64,000 nucleotides of DNA, taken from Rotaria sordida. Taxonomy: Eukaryota > Rotifera > Eurotatoria > Philodinida > Philodinidae. The stretch spans positions 62,001-126,000 of the forward strand of contig CAJNOL010000452.1 in the NCBI GenBank assembly GCA_905250125.1, read 5' to 3'. How positions within the stretch are numbered: position 1 is the first letter of the stretch; every line of letters begins with the position of its first letter. Position numbers and translations under genes: made by a program. The notes under the pieces are model-generated. The model saw only the letters and a list, made by a program, of their open reading frames with translations. It had not been told where the DNA came from and did not search any database. Shown here piece by piece: positions 32,601 through 47,960 of the stretch.

Positions 32601-34307
32601 ATTAAATAATTTTTTTTGTGAGTAGAAAAATTAAGATGAAAAGTATTTAAAAAAATTTGATTATACTTTTGAAGTTTAAGCATTGTTTCAAGATCATTTA
32701 TTGGATGAACTGTTAATGTTTGATTAAAATCTTCACTTTTAGATAATCTATCAATATCTGTATCATATTCGAATCGATAATTAACATAAGCTGTAAATTT
32801 ATAATTCTAGAAAAAATTTTCATTTGAAGTTTAAATTTAAATGCATCAGTAAAAAAAAAACAAAACGAGACTTACACTGGCTGTATTAGTACAAGGTAAT
32901 TTAGCTGCTTTTAAAATACACCGTCCAATATTATCAGTTAAATCTTGTGAATAAGCATTATTTGTACACCAATCAAGTTCATCAAGTATTTTGCGAAGTA
33001 CAGTCTACAAATATATATTTTGTTTGCTTATTTCGATTGACAACCAAATCGTTCATATAATTTTCTCTTTCTTTAGTTAAAAAAAAAAGGCATAAGTTTT
33101 ACTATATCCACTTGCAAACAATGACTTTTGTCTAATATTTATCTTATATGAACAAATATAATCTGTAGAACAGAAACTATAAAACGGCTTCTTTTTATTT
33201 TTGTGAGATTTGTCTCAATAGACAAAAGAAAAGTCAACAATATGTTCTTACTATATCATATAACTAGAAAATCAACAGATGAAATCTGATAACGCTTACT
33301 ATCGATAACTTCATTTCTATTCGAAGAAAAAAAAGAATTCTTTTACTTCATTCTCAATTTTCTCGATACCAAACGAAATTTTTCAAATAAAAACAAAAAA
33401 TATTTTCTAGAATTTCAAATTCTTGAATACATACTCCTGATAAAATAATACCCGACCCAAAATAACAATAAACAGCATGTACATCATCAAATGCTTGTCC
33501 CATGTAAAGATCTTGACTAATACTAATATGATTTAAAAATTCATTTAACTTAAAAACAAAATGAAATAAAGTAACAATACTTTTTTCCCAAAAAATTCAT
33601 TTTATTGAACTTACTTTATAACCTCGTACAAATGTATTATCAGGTAAAAGTACAAACCAATCATATAATTTAATCATTTTTTCAGCAAGATATTTTAATA
33701 CATAAAATGGTTTTAAATAAGCACGTTTATCATGTACAGAAATAACTTGCATACTTCGAGGAAAATCTTGTGCATCTTCATCAATAAAAAATAATAAACG
33801 ATTAACATGATCTTGTAATGTTTGATTAAGAAAAAAAGCAAATGTATTTAAATGATTTGGTTCAGTTAATATAGCAACAAGAACTTTTTCACGTATACCT
33901 AATTCATCAGCGATATAACGAGGTCGTGTTACTTTCGATGTATTTGATGGTTGTGTTGATGTTGATAATGATTTATTATTATTTAAATTTACTTCTAATT
34001 GTGGTGGATGTATTTGCGGTTCATAATCTTTACTACCATAATCAACAAGTGTTACATCAACAACTGAACGTGGTTCTCGATTTAATATTCGAAATGGATC
34101 AAATTTATCATGCAATGAAAATGTATCATTACCAAAACGTATATTAAATGAAGATGCAAATGGTTCAGAAAAAAGTGACAAAGGATTGTCACACACACTT
34201 ATTATTGGTAAACATGCTAAACTTAAAGCAAAACCAAGTGAGAGACCAACAAATATTGATAATATATAACGAGATTTAAGACGAGTACGATGAAATATAA
34301 GTGACAT
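29697..34307 (-). CDS. CHPF: Chondroitin polymerizing factor-like glycosyltransferase (CHPF/CHGN family), 8 exons
   Basis: Golgi type II membrane protein of the chondroitin N-acetylgalactosaminyltransferase family; with chondroitin synthase it builds the glucuronate/GalNAc backbone. Exons (minus): 34307-33615, 33548-33435, 33004-32876, 32806-32667, 32596-32364, 32298-32226, 32158-32022, 30595-29697. They sum to 2418 nt, in frame, 805 aa. Met at 34307 (MSLIFHRTRLKSRYIL) precedes a signal anchor (FVGLSLGFALSLACL) that resembles the CHPF N-terminus. CHPF-like blocks in order: ADELGIREKVLVAILTEP, DWFVLLPDNTFVRGY, NIGRCILKAA, WPVGVPPSFKPPTRFDVLRW, LINGYRQFDPTRG, FLNRCRLNVIENVQIFFP, GWFNSYAF and LASRSQLAMIIIENEP. 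The frame is open upstream to an acceptor-like TTTTAG at 34431, so an extra upstream exon is possible. Intron 7 is 1.4 kb. No clear DxD is seen in the parts I read, in line with CHPF being a weakly catalytic partner. CHSY rather than CHPF is the alternative. Confidence 0.88.
30596..32021 (-). other. Large intron 7 of the CHPF-like gene
   Basis: GT-AG intron of 1.4 kb. No nested gene or clear repeat recognised. The small frame at 31514-31305 is not supported. Confidence 0.5.
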
Positions 34308-34431
34308 TGTTGAACATTTATAACCAATTAAACAAGTCAATCTTGAGCGAATTGTTGAAAAAAAATTATAAAGATGAATACGACTGGTTTTAGTTATAGA
34401 TGATGAACGACGATTATTATTCAATTGAACT

Positions 34432-37400
34432 AAAATAAGAAAAATATATAAAAAAAAAATTTTTTTTCTTTCTACTAAATCTTATATTTTTACTTAATAT
34501 AAGGAGAAAAAGCAATTTTTGTAAATGAGTATGTACTATTTTCTTAGGTAAACAACATTTACACAAGTATCCAACATAATTACTTTTGTCAAATAACGCA
34601 GTTTTTCTATTAAAAAATTCAAATTCGTGTGCTTTATATTGAAGAAAAGTCAATTCAAATAAGTGCTTAACTATTTCTAGTCGAAAATGTAAGTAGAGTC
34701 AATACATGTTTGCTGTTATAGTCATGTTTTTTCTTAGGAAAAGAAAAAAAAGATTCGTTCGTCTCACCTTATAATCGTTGGCAGTCATCTTTTAATATAG
34801 AAGCCTCATTTTATTCCTGCTGTTGTTTCTTCGTTCTCTCTTCTCTTTACATCTTTCAGATTTATTGGGAGCAAAACTAAAGAGGTAGGATGAGAACTGA
34901 AAAAAAAACGTAAAAGAAGAAGAAGAAGAAGAAAAAAAAGGATTTTATTATTTTGTTTGTCTAAGTTGCATGTATACGGCTGTTTGCAGCTGTACCATCA
35001 TAAGAACAGAATCATTCTTTGTGGCTGTATATCGTATATGTACAACAAGAGAAATAGAAAAGCAAAAGAGAAAAAGCCATATCAGTATTCATATACAAGT
35101 ACAACCATATTGTTTCCGACTGTTCTCACAGTCGTAGCAAGAAATAGTTATGTCCAATTATATGAAACATCTGGCGATTATAAACAAAACAAAAAGAAAA
35201 AAAAAAGACGACAGTCTTGGAATGACAAATGATCATGCATGAGATTATCAGTATTTGTTAAGATATTATGCAACAATTTATTATTGATTGAAAATTCTCA
35301 CTTCATGAAATATAATAATTATAATACAAAGAAAAACACAATAAACGTAATTGTGTTTATTGACATTATGTTATCTGAATTACTTACCACCTCGTCGATA
35401 TTTTCTTCCGTATCGAACCATTTGTCTTTGTCTTTTAAATGAATTTTTTTCTCTAAGTGATATCAATCCGTTTTCTGCATACACTTTGGATTAACATATG
35501 TCAATACATATATTTTTTTACCGTTCTTCATTTCATTTCTTCTCTCTTTTTTTTCGACTAACTGAATAAAAGGCAATATGAACTACTCATATTCATTGAT
35601 TTTGTTCTCAAATATAAAAAAAAGAAAGAAAGAACGGTAAAAACTAACAGAAGAAAAAAAAGCACTTTATTGTAAATGAATGTGCAATTATCATCGAATC
35701 TTATTAAGCTTCATTATGTTTTCTTGTCAAGATGCAATGTAATAACCAACAGGAGGTCGCATGTATATTCAACGATTATATTGACATGATAAGTATACAT
35801 CGTTTACCAATGTAAAAAAATATGTTTATAAGCTGAAATGAATATTTATTTTCGAGCTAGAAGACTCACGATGAATATAAGTTTGTCTACCATAACGCAT
35901 GCTTCAATATTGTAAAGAAGAAAAAAAAGCTTTCATAAGAGTAAAAAATAATAATAATATACTTAGTATTTTTTGTTTTTACCTATAAGATGAAATAATT
36001 TTTAAATGTATAGTTTTCATCGTCGAAAAGAAAAAACTAGATTAATTCATATTTTTCAAAATAACATTTTTGAAAGAGAAGTATACAAAAAAATCATCCG
36101 AAGAAATTTGTTCGATCTTATCGAATGTTTTTATCTATTTGATTTACTCTTAAGTACTTCAAAGTTCAATAAATATAAAACGATCTTTTTATGATGTATG
36201 ATATGATTGACTTTGTTTGATATTGTTGTATTATTTTATGATATGGCTTTTCTAAATAAGCTAGGTCTAGACAAACGAAGAGAATACGCAATGAGACGCT
36301 GGAATATATTCAAAACAATGTGAACACGTTTAGAACTACTCGCTCCTCATGATCAATAACGTATGCAATGCATATGTTTTCGTTCCTTTTGTCTGAATAT
36401 GAGGAATTAAATGCATTGCTCATTATTTAGTTGATGATTTGAATGATAACAGGTACATCAAATATAATAATCAAACTATATTTCTTTCTACTTATTGATT
36501 TACAAGAAAGAATGAAATTTTTTTTTCAAAACAAAACGATTACATGTTAGATCACCGACTTCATTATATGTCAATTGAGAATATCGTCAATGGATTTATT
36601 TGATCATTAGTAAAATTACACTTCTATGATCAAGACTGAATGGTTAATCGAGATGCATCGAAGATTTTACAAAACATATGTAGTTAAGAAATAATTGATG
36701 AATCATGAATATCTACTTATAATATTTGATCAATTTTCATTTTAAAAGACCTATTCTCAATAATGTCATATAATAAATCGTTCTGATAAATTGTCACTTT
36801 TTGTTACATAGATATATGTAACGGTGAAGAATATTTTCGTTCTCTAGGATTGTTCTTAACAGAAAAAAAAGAGGAAAATGAAATAATTCTAAATTGATCA
36901 AAAATTTGAAGTTTTATTAATCAATTAATAAGTAATAGAAAATTTTGATAGAAAAGAATTTTTTTACTATTTTTTAAAATTGTTAAGATTTTTATTAATA
37001 TTAAGAATGTTTGTAAAATGAATAAGAAATACTTTTCTTCCTATTTCAATGAATTATAAAATACGAAACAGGGTCGAGTAAGAACAAACATGACATATTT
37101 ATTTTTATTCATGCTATTAAGGGCATTTATTTGTAGTATAGCTATTAACTTACCTGTTCTGTGAAATTTTTTTTAAAGATGTTGAAAAAGATTCTTGTAT
37201 TACCAGAAGAGATTATCGTACATATACGTATATATATATGAAGGACACTTGATATATAGTAAAACCCATTTTGTCCTATAAGAACTTTTCGACTGATAGA
37301 ATCAATACTGTCAACTAAATTGAATCAATTCAAATAATCTATGAAATCATAAATTTATAATTTCTTTTCATCATGAATTATATATTCATTCTGTTCTTTT

Positions 37401-37890
37401 TCAATACATACATTCATTTTCACCATGAAATCATTAGTTATCTGGAGTCGAAAGAACATTAGGATTTACAGCTACGAAATTGTCTCATAATTTCTTTTTA
37501 AACTGTATCAATTTGTATTTCTCTCTGAATATGTTAATAAGCTTGATAGAAGACATGAAACAAGTTTTGATATCTATTAAATTTAAACTGTTTCTATCAA
37601 CTAATAATTAACGAATGGCGCAGAATAAATAAGACTATTGATATTTCGAATATTTCCCTGCTATTCTCTCCATTTGATCGTAGTCATATATTTTTTTAAT
37701 CAAAAGATGATGCTTGAAGTTCTCTACAAAATCATATATGGTTAGAACTAAAAGTTGTTTTAAATATATTTTCGAAAAAAAGATGAAAAGTAAAGACGTA
37801 TAAACGACTGTAAAAATTAAATATAAAAATGTTGGTTCAATCGGCAAAGATTTGACCGCAATGATTTCATTACAAACAATTAAGTTAGAT
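34432..37890. other. Gene-poor region
   Basis: About 3.4 kb of AT-rich DNA upstream of the CHPF-like gene. A short GAA-type microsatellite lies at about 34917-34938. Open frames in it (for example 34957-35232) show no domain, no splice context and no codon bias. The CHPF promoter should be near its left edge. Confidence 0.4.
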
Positions 37891-37899
37891 AAAAATGAT

Positions 37900-38500
37900 C
37901 AGCGGCATTGAATCTATTAATTTGCCAACCAATTCCAGTCATCCACGCATTGTTCGAACAAAAATGAATATCTGAAAGGTGAAATGACTCCTACTTTTCA
38001 AGAAACGAATATCAACAAGAAAACAGCTTGTTGAATCAAAGTACGTACCGCTGTTGTCGCATAAAAACCTTGGCTATTTCCCACAAAACAAGGTCAAAGA
38101 GTCAACTGTAACTGATCTGCACAATAAGAGCGAGCTAATTCTGGAAGCTAGATGTTAGCGGAATTTTTTTTCAGGTTCACATACGTTATCTTAATGAAAA
38201 ATGGTGTATAGGTCATTTTGGTGCATTCATACCGAAGAACCATTAGTCACTAGATATGCCTGATGTAAATCTGTTAGATTATAGTTTATGAAATGAATTG
38301 GAATTACATAATAGCAAAAGCAACATTAATAGACGAAATAAAACTTTCTGTGGAAAAAATCGAAAAAAGAAAAATATTTTCAATTCTGTACTTGATTTTA
38401 CTGTACAATTACGTTTAATCCAACATAAAAAAAATGGAAGAAATTGTATTCGTAACGTAAATTATATCATTTTGAGCAGAATTTCAAGCACTATCTTTTA
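37900..38500 (+). pseudogene. Decayed Tc1/mariner-like transposase remnant
   Basis: Near 38250-38310 a reading gives MPDVNLLDYSL, a stop, then NELEL. This matches the (S)PDLNxLDYxLWxxLE motif around the last catalytic residue of mariner-type DDE/D transposases, with the Trp codon mutated to a stop. Basic helix-like sequence follows, and upstream pieces (NHPRIVRTKMN near 37940) could be from the DNA-binding half. Many stops and shifts; certainly inactive. Assigned on one motif, so tentative. Confidence 0.45.
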
Positions 38501-39951
38501 ATAAACAGAAGTATTTCAATCAAATGAAGAATAAAAAAGAAATATTAAAAATACAAACAGACAAATTTATTCTGTACCATCCGTTGTTATTATTAATAAT
38601 AGGAATTTCAAGTTTCATTCAATAATTCAGAAAAGAAGAATATAATAAAATTCATGTCAATTTTCAAATTGTTTAAGTTTGAATGTTTGCTTTTTTTTTG
38701 TTTTATTAATGGTTGAAACATTTTGTTTAAATGAGTTGAATAAAATAATTAAAAACAAACAATCATACAGTAGTGAACAAAAAGTCTTCATTCAATCGGG
38801 TTTTCGCTAACATATATGTTGGAAATATAAAAATTTATGCATGTATACTCCATCAAGGCTATTATTCTGTTGAACTTCATAATTCTGAAAAGGAAGGGCT
38901 TCGTGAGTCAACCAATTACTTATTATGTAATGCTACGTATCAGCTCTCTAAGCAATTGATTTGATTGGAGTTCATCAATCCATTCTAGAATTATGGCCAA
39001 TTTACTTCAACTTCTCCAGAAGATTTGCCAATAGTTAAATATAATCATCTACATATTTCAGAAAAGATTCATGCACTACAACGAAATAGCATGTCGATAA
39101 TCATCATATAGGTGTAGCGTACTCAGAGACATCCATAGATAACAATCTTCCAGCAAATGCGCTTATCTTTTCAATTAAAAACGACCATAAACGAGGCACC
39201 AGCAGTATGCTAAAATATCAAGAATTAGTTATGTATTTGAAAAAAAAAACAATTCAAAACAGTATTTTTCAGGTTAAAAAGCTATAAGCAAAAATAGATA
39301 CAGTTCATCATAATTCTCTTTGTACTTAAGCAATCGTAGTGCGATTTTGTCGCTACTCTCCATTTGCGATGAAATAAGTATGCATAAATTTTCAAATCTT
39401 CAGCGTGTATGATAGTCAAGTCTGGATGGAAGTGTAGATTTTTATCAACTATCGTAAATCTTGTGAATTTTCCGTTATCTAAAGAATGTTTATTTTGTAT
39501 TTAAGTGTCGATAACACAGCAAGCTTGATTATGTTAAATTTCTTAGTAATTTCTTTCGTTAAATGAACTACTCTTTAATGTATCATGTTTCATTAATTCA
39601 ATAAATATTCTTTGTATTATTCGTTCAAAAAACAAAATAAATTTTCCTTTGAAAATTAATGAAATAAAAATTTAATTAAATTCTTGAATTTTCGTTACAA
39701 TGCAGAAAGTCATTTGGTTCATTTCATATAAAGAAAATGTAGTAGTAAAAGTAACGAAAAAAGAAAAGATAACAATAAATAAATTTAGATATACTTTTAT
39801 CGAACTAAGGTCACAAAAAGAATATAATAACTAGAGTTTGAGTGTGTATATTCATGCTTTATATAAGTTAATAAAATTTCAGGTAGATAACAAATATTAT
39901 TTATTTGAGTTCGCCTTTTTTTTTTTCGTCTATGTAAAATACACATTAAAC
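38501..39951. other. Intergenic, no supported gene
   Basis: AT-rich. A 63-codon frame at 38773-38964 and neighbouring sequence could be a decayed gene but show no recognisable motif. The right end should contain the promoter of the ART/TPR gene. Confidence 0.35.
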
Positions 39952-42315
39952 ATGGGTTCGACATTGAGTAAACAACATACTAATGAAAGTTTAGAATTAA
40001 AAAATTTAACTAAAACAACAAGATCAAAATCAATCACTGAACATCAAGATGATTTTGAAGAATGTATTCTTGTTTGGCTTGATTCAGCTATTAAATATAC
40101 TGATGATTGGAATGAAGAATTAAATCGTGCTCGAGAAATAATAAATAATTTAAAAATATTTGATAACCCTAATAATTGTGTTAATTTTATGAAAATGGTT
40201 GTTAATGATAAAATTTTTCTTATTGTTTCACAGTAAGATTTGTTTATTTAATTTTATTAGATTATTAATTTCTTTTTTCTTTTTTTCTACAGTGAATATA
40301 TTCATTTCATCTGTTCAATTAAATCTGAACTTCGTTCTCTATCATCTATCTATGTTTATTGTGATTCAAGTCTTAATTCAATAAAACGAATACAATTAGA
40401 AACTTGGGCTAAAAATAATGAACCATTAATAACAGGTGTTTATTCATGTTCAACAGATTGTTTTGCACAATTAACAAAAGATGTTAATGATATATGTGAT
40501 CATGATTCAATTCCTGCAACATATTTAAATTTACAAACAAAAAATTTGAATTTAAAACAAGCAAGTTCATTTCTTATATTTCATTTATTTTTTCAAAATA
40601 TTCTTTCTCGTTTATCATTATCATCGTCATCTATAAATATTCAAGAAAGACAACGAATATTTCGTTCGTGTCTTTATTATTATCGTGATAATCAAAAACG
40701 TATAGATGAAATTCATCATTTTCAACAACATTATGATTCACAATCAGCTATTGATTGGTATTTACGAACAAAATTTCTTTCACGCCTTTTACATAAAGCT
40801 AGTCGAACACAAAATCTTGCACTTTTACTTGATTATAGTTTTATCTTTTATGATATACAACATTTAATAAATGAAAATACAACAATATCTTTAGATACAC
40901 AACAAAAGGAAATATATTATCGTGCACAAAATATAAATGCTGATGATTTATATCGTTTACGTATGAATTTAAATAGTATTATATCAATAAATCGTTATCT
41001 TGATCTTTGTAAAACTATTGAAGAAGCTGTTAATGAAGTTTCATTAACATCAAATACACTTGAAACTGTTTTATATCATTTTTCAATAAATCATTCATAT
41101 AAATCAATATCAAATAATAAAGTTCTTTTATCAATTGGTACATTATTTCGTATACAGCATATTGGAATGGAAATTGATGGCATATGGCATATACATTTAA
41201 ATCAAATGATAAAAACTGATATTAAAGAACAAATAGATATATTAATGAATGAAATTGATTTTATTCCACATCCATATTTATCTATTGGTTTTATTTGGGA
41301 TAAAATAAAACAATCAACTAAAGCTGATAGATTTTATCGTTTACTTATTAAAAATTTACCAAATCATGATAATGAAACAGCTCTTATTTGTAATTATGTT
41401 GGAGCTATATTTCGTTTTAAATGTCAATATACATCAGCATTAAATTATCATCAACAAGCATTAGCAATTTATAAAGAAAAAAATCAAATAAGTTCTTTAT
41501 TTAATGATGATATTGATCGTACATATGCACAAATAGCACTTGTTTATAGAGATATGGGAGATATATTAACTTCTATTGAATATTTTAAATTAGCTATTAA
41601 ACAAGGTGAAGAAGTTTCAAGTCATCTTGGAGAAATTTATCGAAATTTAGGACAATTTGATATAGCACAAAAATATTATGAACAAACTAAAATAGAAAAT
41701 AATATTGGACTTTGTTATATTTATCAACGAATGTTTCCAGAAGCATTATTTCATTTAAAAAAAGAAACAGAATCAATATCATATATAAATTTTGGTTTTT
41801 ATCATCAATTACGAAAAGAATATAGTACAGCATTAATTTTTTTTGAAAAAGCATTAGAATCTGTTAAAAATCATCCATTTGATACAGCTATGATACATTC
41901 TTATCTTGGTCTTTTACATTGTGATCGACGACAATGGTTATTATCATTAAAACATTATGAACAAGCACTTGATTTATATAAACGTCATTTATCAACAAAT
42001 AATCATCCAACAATTGCACTTGTTCATGATGGTCTTGGAACATTATATTTAAAAAAAGGTGAATATCGTGCAGCACAACGTGAATTTGAACGTTGTTTAG
42101 AATTACAATTACGTATATTACCATCAAAACATCCTGATATAGCTGGAACATATAATAATTTAGGTGGAGTTTTTAATGAAATGGGTCATTATGAACAAGC
42201 ATTATTATATCATTATGAAGCACTTGCTATAGCTACAGTAACATTACCAATTGATCATTTTGATGTAAAATTATATGAACATAATATAACTGAAACAAAA
42301 CGAAAGCTTTCGTAG
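39952..42315 (+). CDS. ADP-ribosyltransferase-like (degenerate) plus TPR protein, 767 aa
   Basis: Exons 39952-40232 and 40293-42315 (2304 nt, in frame). The protein starts MGSTLSKQ, a good N-myristoylation context (Gly2, Ser6), so membrane attachment is likely. Residues about 30-180 (NNLKIFDNPNNCVNFM, IFLIVSQ/H, LSSIYVYCDS, LETWAKNNEPLITGVY) match the N-terminal half of rotifer proteins that carry an arginine-specific ART domain and TPRs. The ART-like region (about 290-400) retains the Arg (EIYYRAQNI, R304). The Ser-Thr-Ser position reads YLDLCKT (about 329-335) and the ExE position reads SISNNKVLLSIGTLFRI (about 365-381). The R-S-E triad is thus broken and the domain is probably a pseudoenzyme. 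From about 420 to 750 there are seven or eight TPRs of kinesin-light-chain type (ALFFEKALESV, HYEQALDLYKRHL, GTYNNLGGVFNEMGHYEQAL). Codon use matches neighbouring conserved genes. Function unknown; a scaffold or sensor is plausible. Confidence 0.75.
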
Positions 42316-44164
42316 AATTAAAATCTATGTATGCATATATACTTTTTTTTTCAGTTTTTATCAATCTATTCAATAAGAGGAGAGTCATTTTCGTTGATAA
42401 TTGTGTCAATATATTGTAATTGGTATGTTTTTTTGTGTTGACTATTTAATTTAGGTTTGTCTTCCTTTGTTTTGTTTTTACAAAATATTTTCATTTCTCA
42501 ATAATTAAATTCTATTTCAACAAACAAAATTTTATTTGAAAAATTCAAGTATCAATTTTTATAGGTTGACTATATAGATTCATCTCTAATCAAATGAATA
42601 AAAGTTTTATTATCAGATACAAACAATTTAATAGAAAAATATGGTTTATTATGATTTAATTCATGTACAATCTATTCATAAAATATTACATCAAGCTTAA
42701 CATCTACAATTGATATCATTTTGGTGATTGAGCAATTCGTCGTGAATGTGTGTGGATGTGGATATCGGTGTAAGTGAAGATCTTTTATGTACTCTCAGTT
42801 GCTCCTCTAGCGAGATTTTTGAAATGTGTATTTTTTTTTTGCAAAAACCTCATCATGAGGACTCAACAGTCCGTAGGAAGGGCTGGCTCCCTCCTCTTAA
42901 CTCAAGATTCTGGCTCCGCCACTGGCTGTATCCGGACAGGTTGGAACTGTTGAAAAATATTTTATAGATATGTTATTTGTCTCTGATAAAATTTGTTGAA
43001 ATCAAATTTGTTTACTCGTATTAAAAGAATCAAACAGTATTGTTTCAAGAACTATTAGTTACATTTTCTTCTGTTCGTCCAGACTGTTTTATTTCTTTAA
43101 TCGAAATATATTGCTTTCTTTAAAAAGCACAATCAAAACTATGTTACCTGAACTAAACTTTTTTAATAAAGATCAAATTTAGATTTGGATTTTCGTTTGA
43201 CGAGAAACGTTAGACTTGTCTGAAAAGGCTGAATGAGAAAATTCTAGACATGTAGCTTAGCAATCAGTTTACGGAGAAATGTCTCTTTTTTCTTCACGCT
43301 ATATGTAGAAATATCATATATTCTTCTTTGAGAAACATAACAGATCTAAACAACTATAATATGAGATTTCTGAAGATTTGTTAAAACTTGAATGCAAAAA
43401 GGAAAATGAATGTTTTTTCAAGCCATGGTCATTAATCGATTAGTAATGATCCAACAAATCGGTCAGTTTTCACTGGTCTAAAAGATTTTTTGAATTCACA
43501 AGACCGAATCAGTTACAACTTTGACCCACCTTCATCCAGTCACTGTCGATACTCCTTTTGGATACTGTAAGACAAACATGTCATGCGATGAATTGTTCTA
43601 GCAGCATCATTTTAATCTATAGAACTTCCTTAACAAAAGAAAAAGAACTTAATTTCAAATTCAGTTTTAACTGAATAGAGTATAATATTTAGAAAAAGAT
43701 TTATAATTTCAAAAAAAAAAACTTAAATCAAATATAGATCATAGACTCGAATTAGAAAATTCCTTGATTGACGAAATTTTCTTGATATTTTTGTCATAAG
43801 ACAAGGATTGAATGTCAAATAAATTATCATGAAACATAGTTTTTTCATTGTCAGATACATATTGATAATATTAAGATATTACTAAATATTTGTCATCATA
43901 TCAAAGGGAGATTATTAAAATTTATTTAGAAAAAAAAAAGAAGTTCATGTATGCTATTGTAATTGCACAAAATTATTAATTAAACGGATAAATAAAATCA
44001 AATAAAAAAAAAAGGTTGACAATGATGGATGGTACATCATTAAAATAGGACAATAGGATATATATGATTTACGTGCAATTCTAATAGTAAAAAAAGAATC
44101 ATAAAAAATTTTTTCATAGATGTGTATGTTTGATTGATTAATAATGTTAATTGATATTATCCAT
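42316..44164. other. Intergenic between convergent genes
   Basis: AT-rich, 1.85 kb. A G-rich GTGTGTGGATGTGGATATCGG stretch at about 42748-42768 is telomere-like but solitary. No gene is supported. Confidence 0.4.
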
Positions 44165-45563
<1,399 letters not shown>

Positions 45564-47016
45564 GATTATTTCTTACAAAAAACGGTTAAGATGATAATAA
45601 ATAATGTGGATGTGTATATGTCTCCTCTACTGAGCTTGTCCGTAAAAAGAACGACACCCGCAATATCTTCTTGACTATATACACATAGACCGAAATAGTC
45701 TTTTTTTCCTCTTTCCTGTATTCTTCTTTACTTTTTTGCTATTTCCTTAGATATACACATCAGTCGATACCAAATCGGGTAATACACATATCGTTATGAC
45801 AACGGGCGGTCGACAGCAAAAAAAAATATACATATAGATAGTACCCGCTTTCTTTCTTATTTTATATATTTGTACCAGTAGTATTCCAGATATTTTCAGA
45901 CGTAGAGAATAACATATGGAATAGGAACGATTATACATGTATTGATTGTATTCTTCATTTTGGGAAAATAATACTACTGTTCCACATTACTATCAACATG
46001 TAGCAAAAGGATAAGAAGAAAAAGAATAGAGAAGCATTGATATATCTTCAAATAGATGAAACTACATGTAAGGAAAAGCCATAATAATATCCAAGAAAAG
46101 AAATAACAACGTTCAAGGATACTACACTATCATATTTATTCTTGATCAAAGTGCATATTTAGTTTCTTCTAAACACATTTGCCTAGTGACAAAAATTTTG
46201 TAATTAAAAAATCTTAGAATCTTTTTGTTTCAAACATATATTATTGATACATAAAAAGATTAATTCATTGATCAACAATACAAAGAAAACAAAAGATTAC
46301 GATCGAATAGCTTGTAATGCGGTATATATTGGTGCTAAATAAATGCACTCAGATTCTTGTTGTTTATTTTCTTACATAAAAATATACAATTTTGTATCCT
46401 TGTTATGAATAGTAAATTAGATATTTTATACTCAAATATAATATGTCTTTGATTATTATTCTAAATCAATAGGCAATCAGTGTTGACAGATCAGCAGTAA
46501 CTAATGCATTAACTCAACAGAATATTTATGTCACTATAACAGAAAACCAAATATCGAACATTAATTGATATAGATAATGTAATAATTTAATTTCATGTTA
46601 ATAATATTGATGAAAAATATAGATGTGAAGAAAAAATACATTAAAGAAAATCAACAAATCCTAATAATTCATTATATTCTTAAAGGTTTTTTTTTCTAAG
46701 AAATAATTTATTTATAATAAATACAAAAGAAAACTGATGATTCAAAGTTTTAAACTTATAGCATCATTTGATCATAATAATACACATGATCGGAAGTTTT
46801 ATTGTTGATAATAATCAAACTTACACGATTGAATCAGTCGAGTTATTTTTTCCATTTATATTTCTTTTCTGTTTATTTTTTATAGAGAATGTTAACAGCA
46901 AGTTTATCATATCACTATATCTTATTTCTAGTTTTTATGTACAAAGAAAAACAATATAAGAATAATCTTACATAAAATAAAATGACATAACTACAATAGT
47001 CTTATCAATAAAGTAA
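45564..47016. other. Intergenic upstream of actin
   Basis: AT-rich, 1.45 kb, no gene recognised. Confidence 0.4.
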
Positions 47017-47534
47017 CAGTATAGTAAAACCTCTCTATTGTCAACACTATCAGCATTATTTAAAAGCATTCCCTATACGAAAGTATTCAGTTTAGAGTGT
47101 TGATGCATTGTTTGCTGCAAAATGAAGAAAAGATTTCAGGATATTTGCTTCTACATTGGTTTTACATAAAAGGTTGACACACGATCATCATCATCAGTCT
47201 CATCATCTTATTCGTTAGTATTCAATATTATAAAACGTTCACATTTATTAAACGCAGATATATCTTTATGTAAATCAATAATTCTCATACATAAAATCTA
47301 CATACTCGCAGTACATAAAAAACAGGTAATAGCCAGTAGAAAGAAGTTTAAAAAATCGTTGTACATGCGTTCACTTCAAAGAAATTATAATAGGAAAAGG
47401 AATGGCAAAAAAAAAATATTCACTGTTCGGAATAGGAAGGTGTTCACATCAGAAAGAGACATTCCCAGTAAAAATCGCTCCGTCAGATCTGAAATTGTTC
47501 ATAACTAGATGTTCACTAGTAGAGATTTTACTGT
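47017..47534. mobile_element. Pogo/Tigger-like MITE (tentative)
   Basis: The left end AGTAAAACCTCTCTATTGTC (about 47024) and the complement of the right end CAGTAAAATCTCTACTAGTG (about 47534) share the CAGTAAAA-C-TCT pattern typical of pogo-type inverted termini. They are about 515 bp apart with no coding capacity. Flanking TA duplication is compatible but not proven. Confidence 0.4.
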
Positions 47535-47664
47535 AGAAAACTCAATTCTACTCTTTCATACAGTTCAACAAGATAGTAAAACATCTGTTTTTGTTTTAAA
47601 CAAAAACCGAAATTTAAAGTTCTTTACAAGCAAAAAGCTATTAGTGCAATCGCTGTGGGATTAA

Positions 47665-47960
47665 TATATGAAACACGATGCAGCTGTGGTTGCTAATCAT
47701 AGGAAGATTGTTGTATTCTATCTATTTTGGGATACATTCCTACACCATCCATCTACTTAATCCTCTAGAAATACAATAGGGAAGTAGTTTATATACTATA
47801 ACGGGACGTTATTTATAGATGATCTATGATGAGACTTCAAGGTGTCTGTCATAATCTTTATTGGGTTCTCAAGGTGTCTGCCATAATTTGTGTGGAGAAG
47901 TGGGTCCAAATTTCTACCATATATACTTCGACACTTTTTTTCAGATTGTGTTTCACAAAA
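47665..47960. mobile_element. Short TIR element, relative of the one in an HMGCR intron
   Basis: Starts TATATGAAACACGATGCAGC and ends CAGATTGTGTTTCACA, inverted ends of about 15 bp. The interior (GGTTGCTAATCATAGGAAGA, TTTATAGATGATCTATGATG, GGGTCCAAATTTCTACC) matches both ends of the 1.9-kb element at 51184-53071. This copy shows the element without the large internal insertion. Confidence 0.65.

Noticed and set aside
34957..35442. Two adjacent plus-strand frames of 91 and 67 codons
   Set aside because: Low-complexity basic composition, no splice context and no similarity recognised.
41888..42151. Minus-strand frame inside the TPR region
   Set aside because: Shadow of the TPR repeats.
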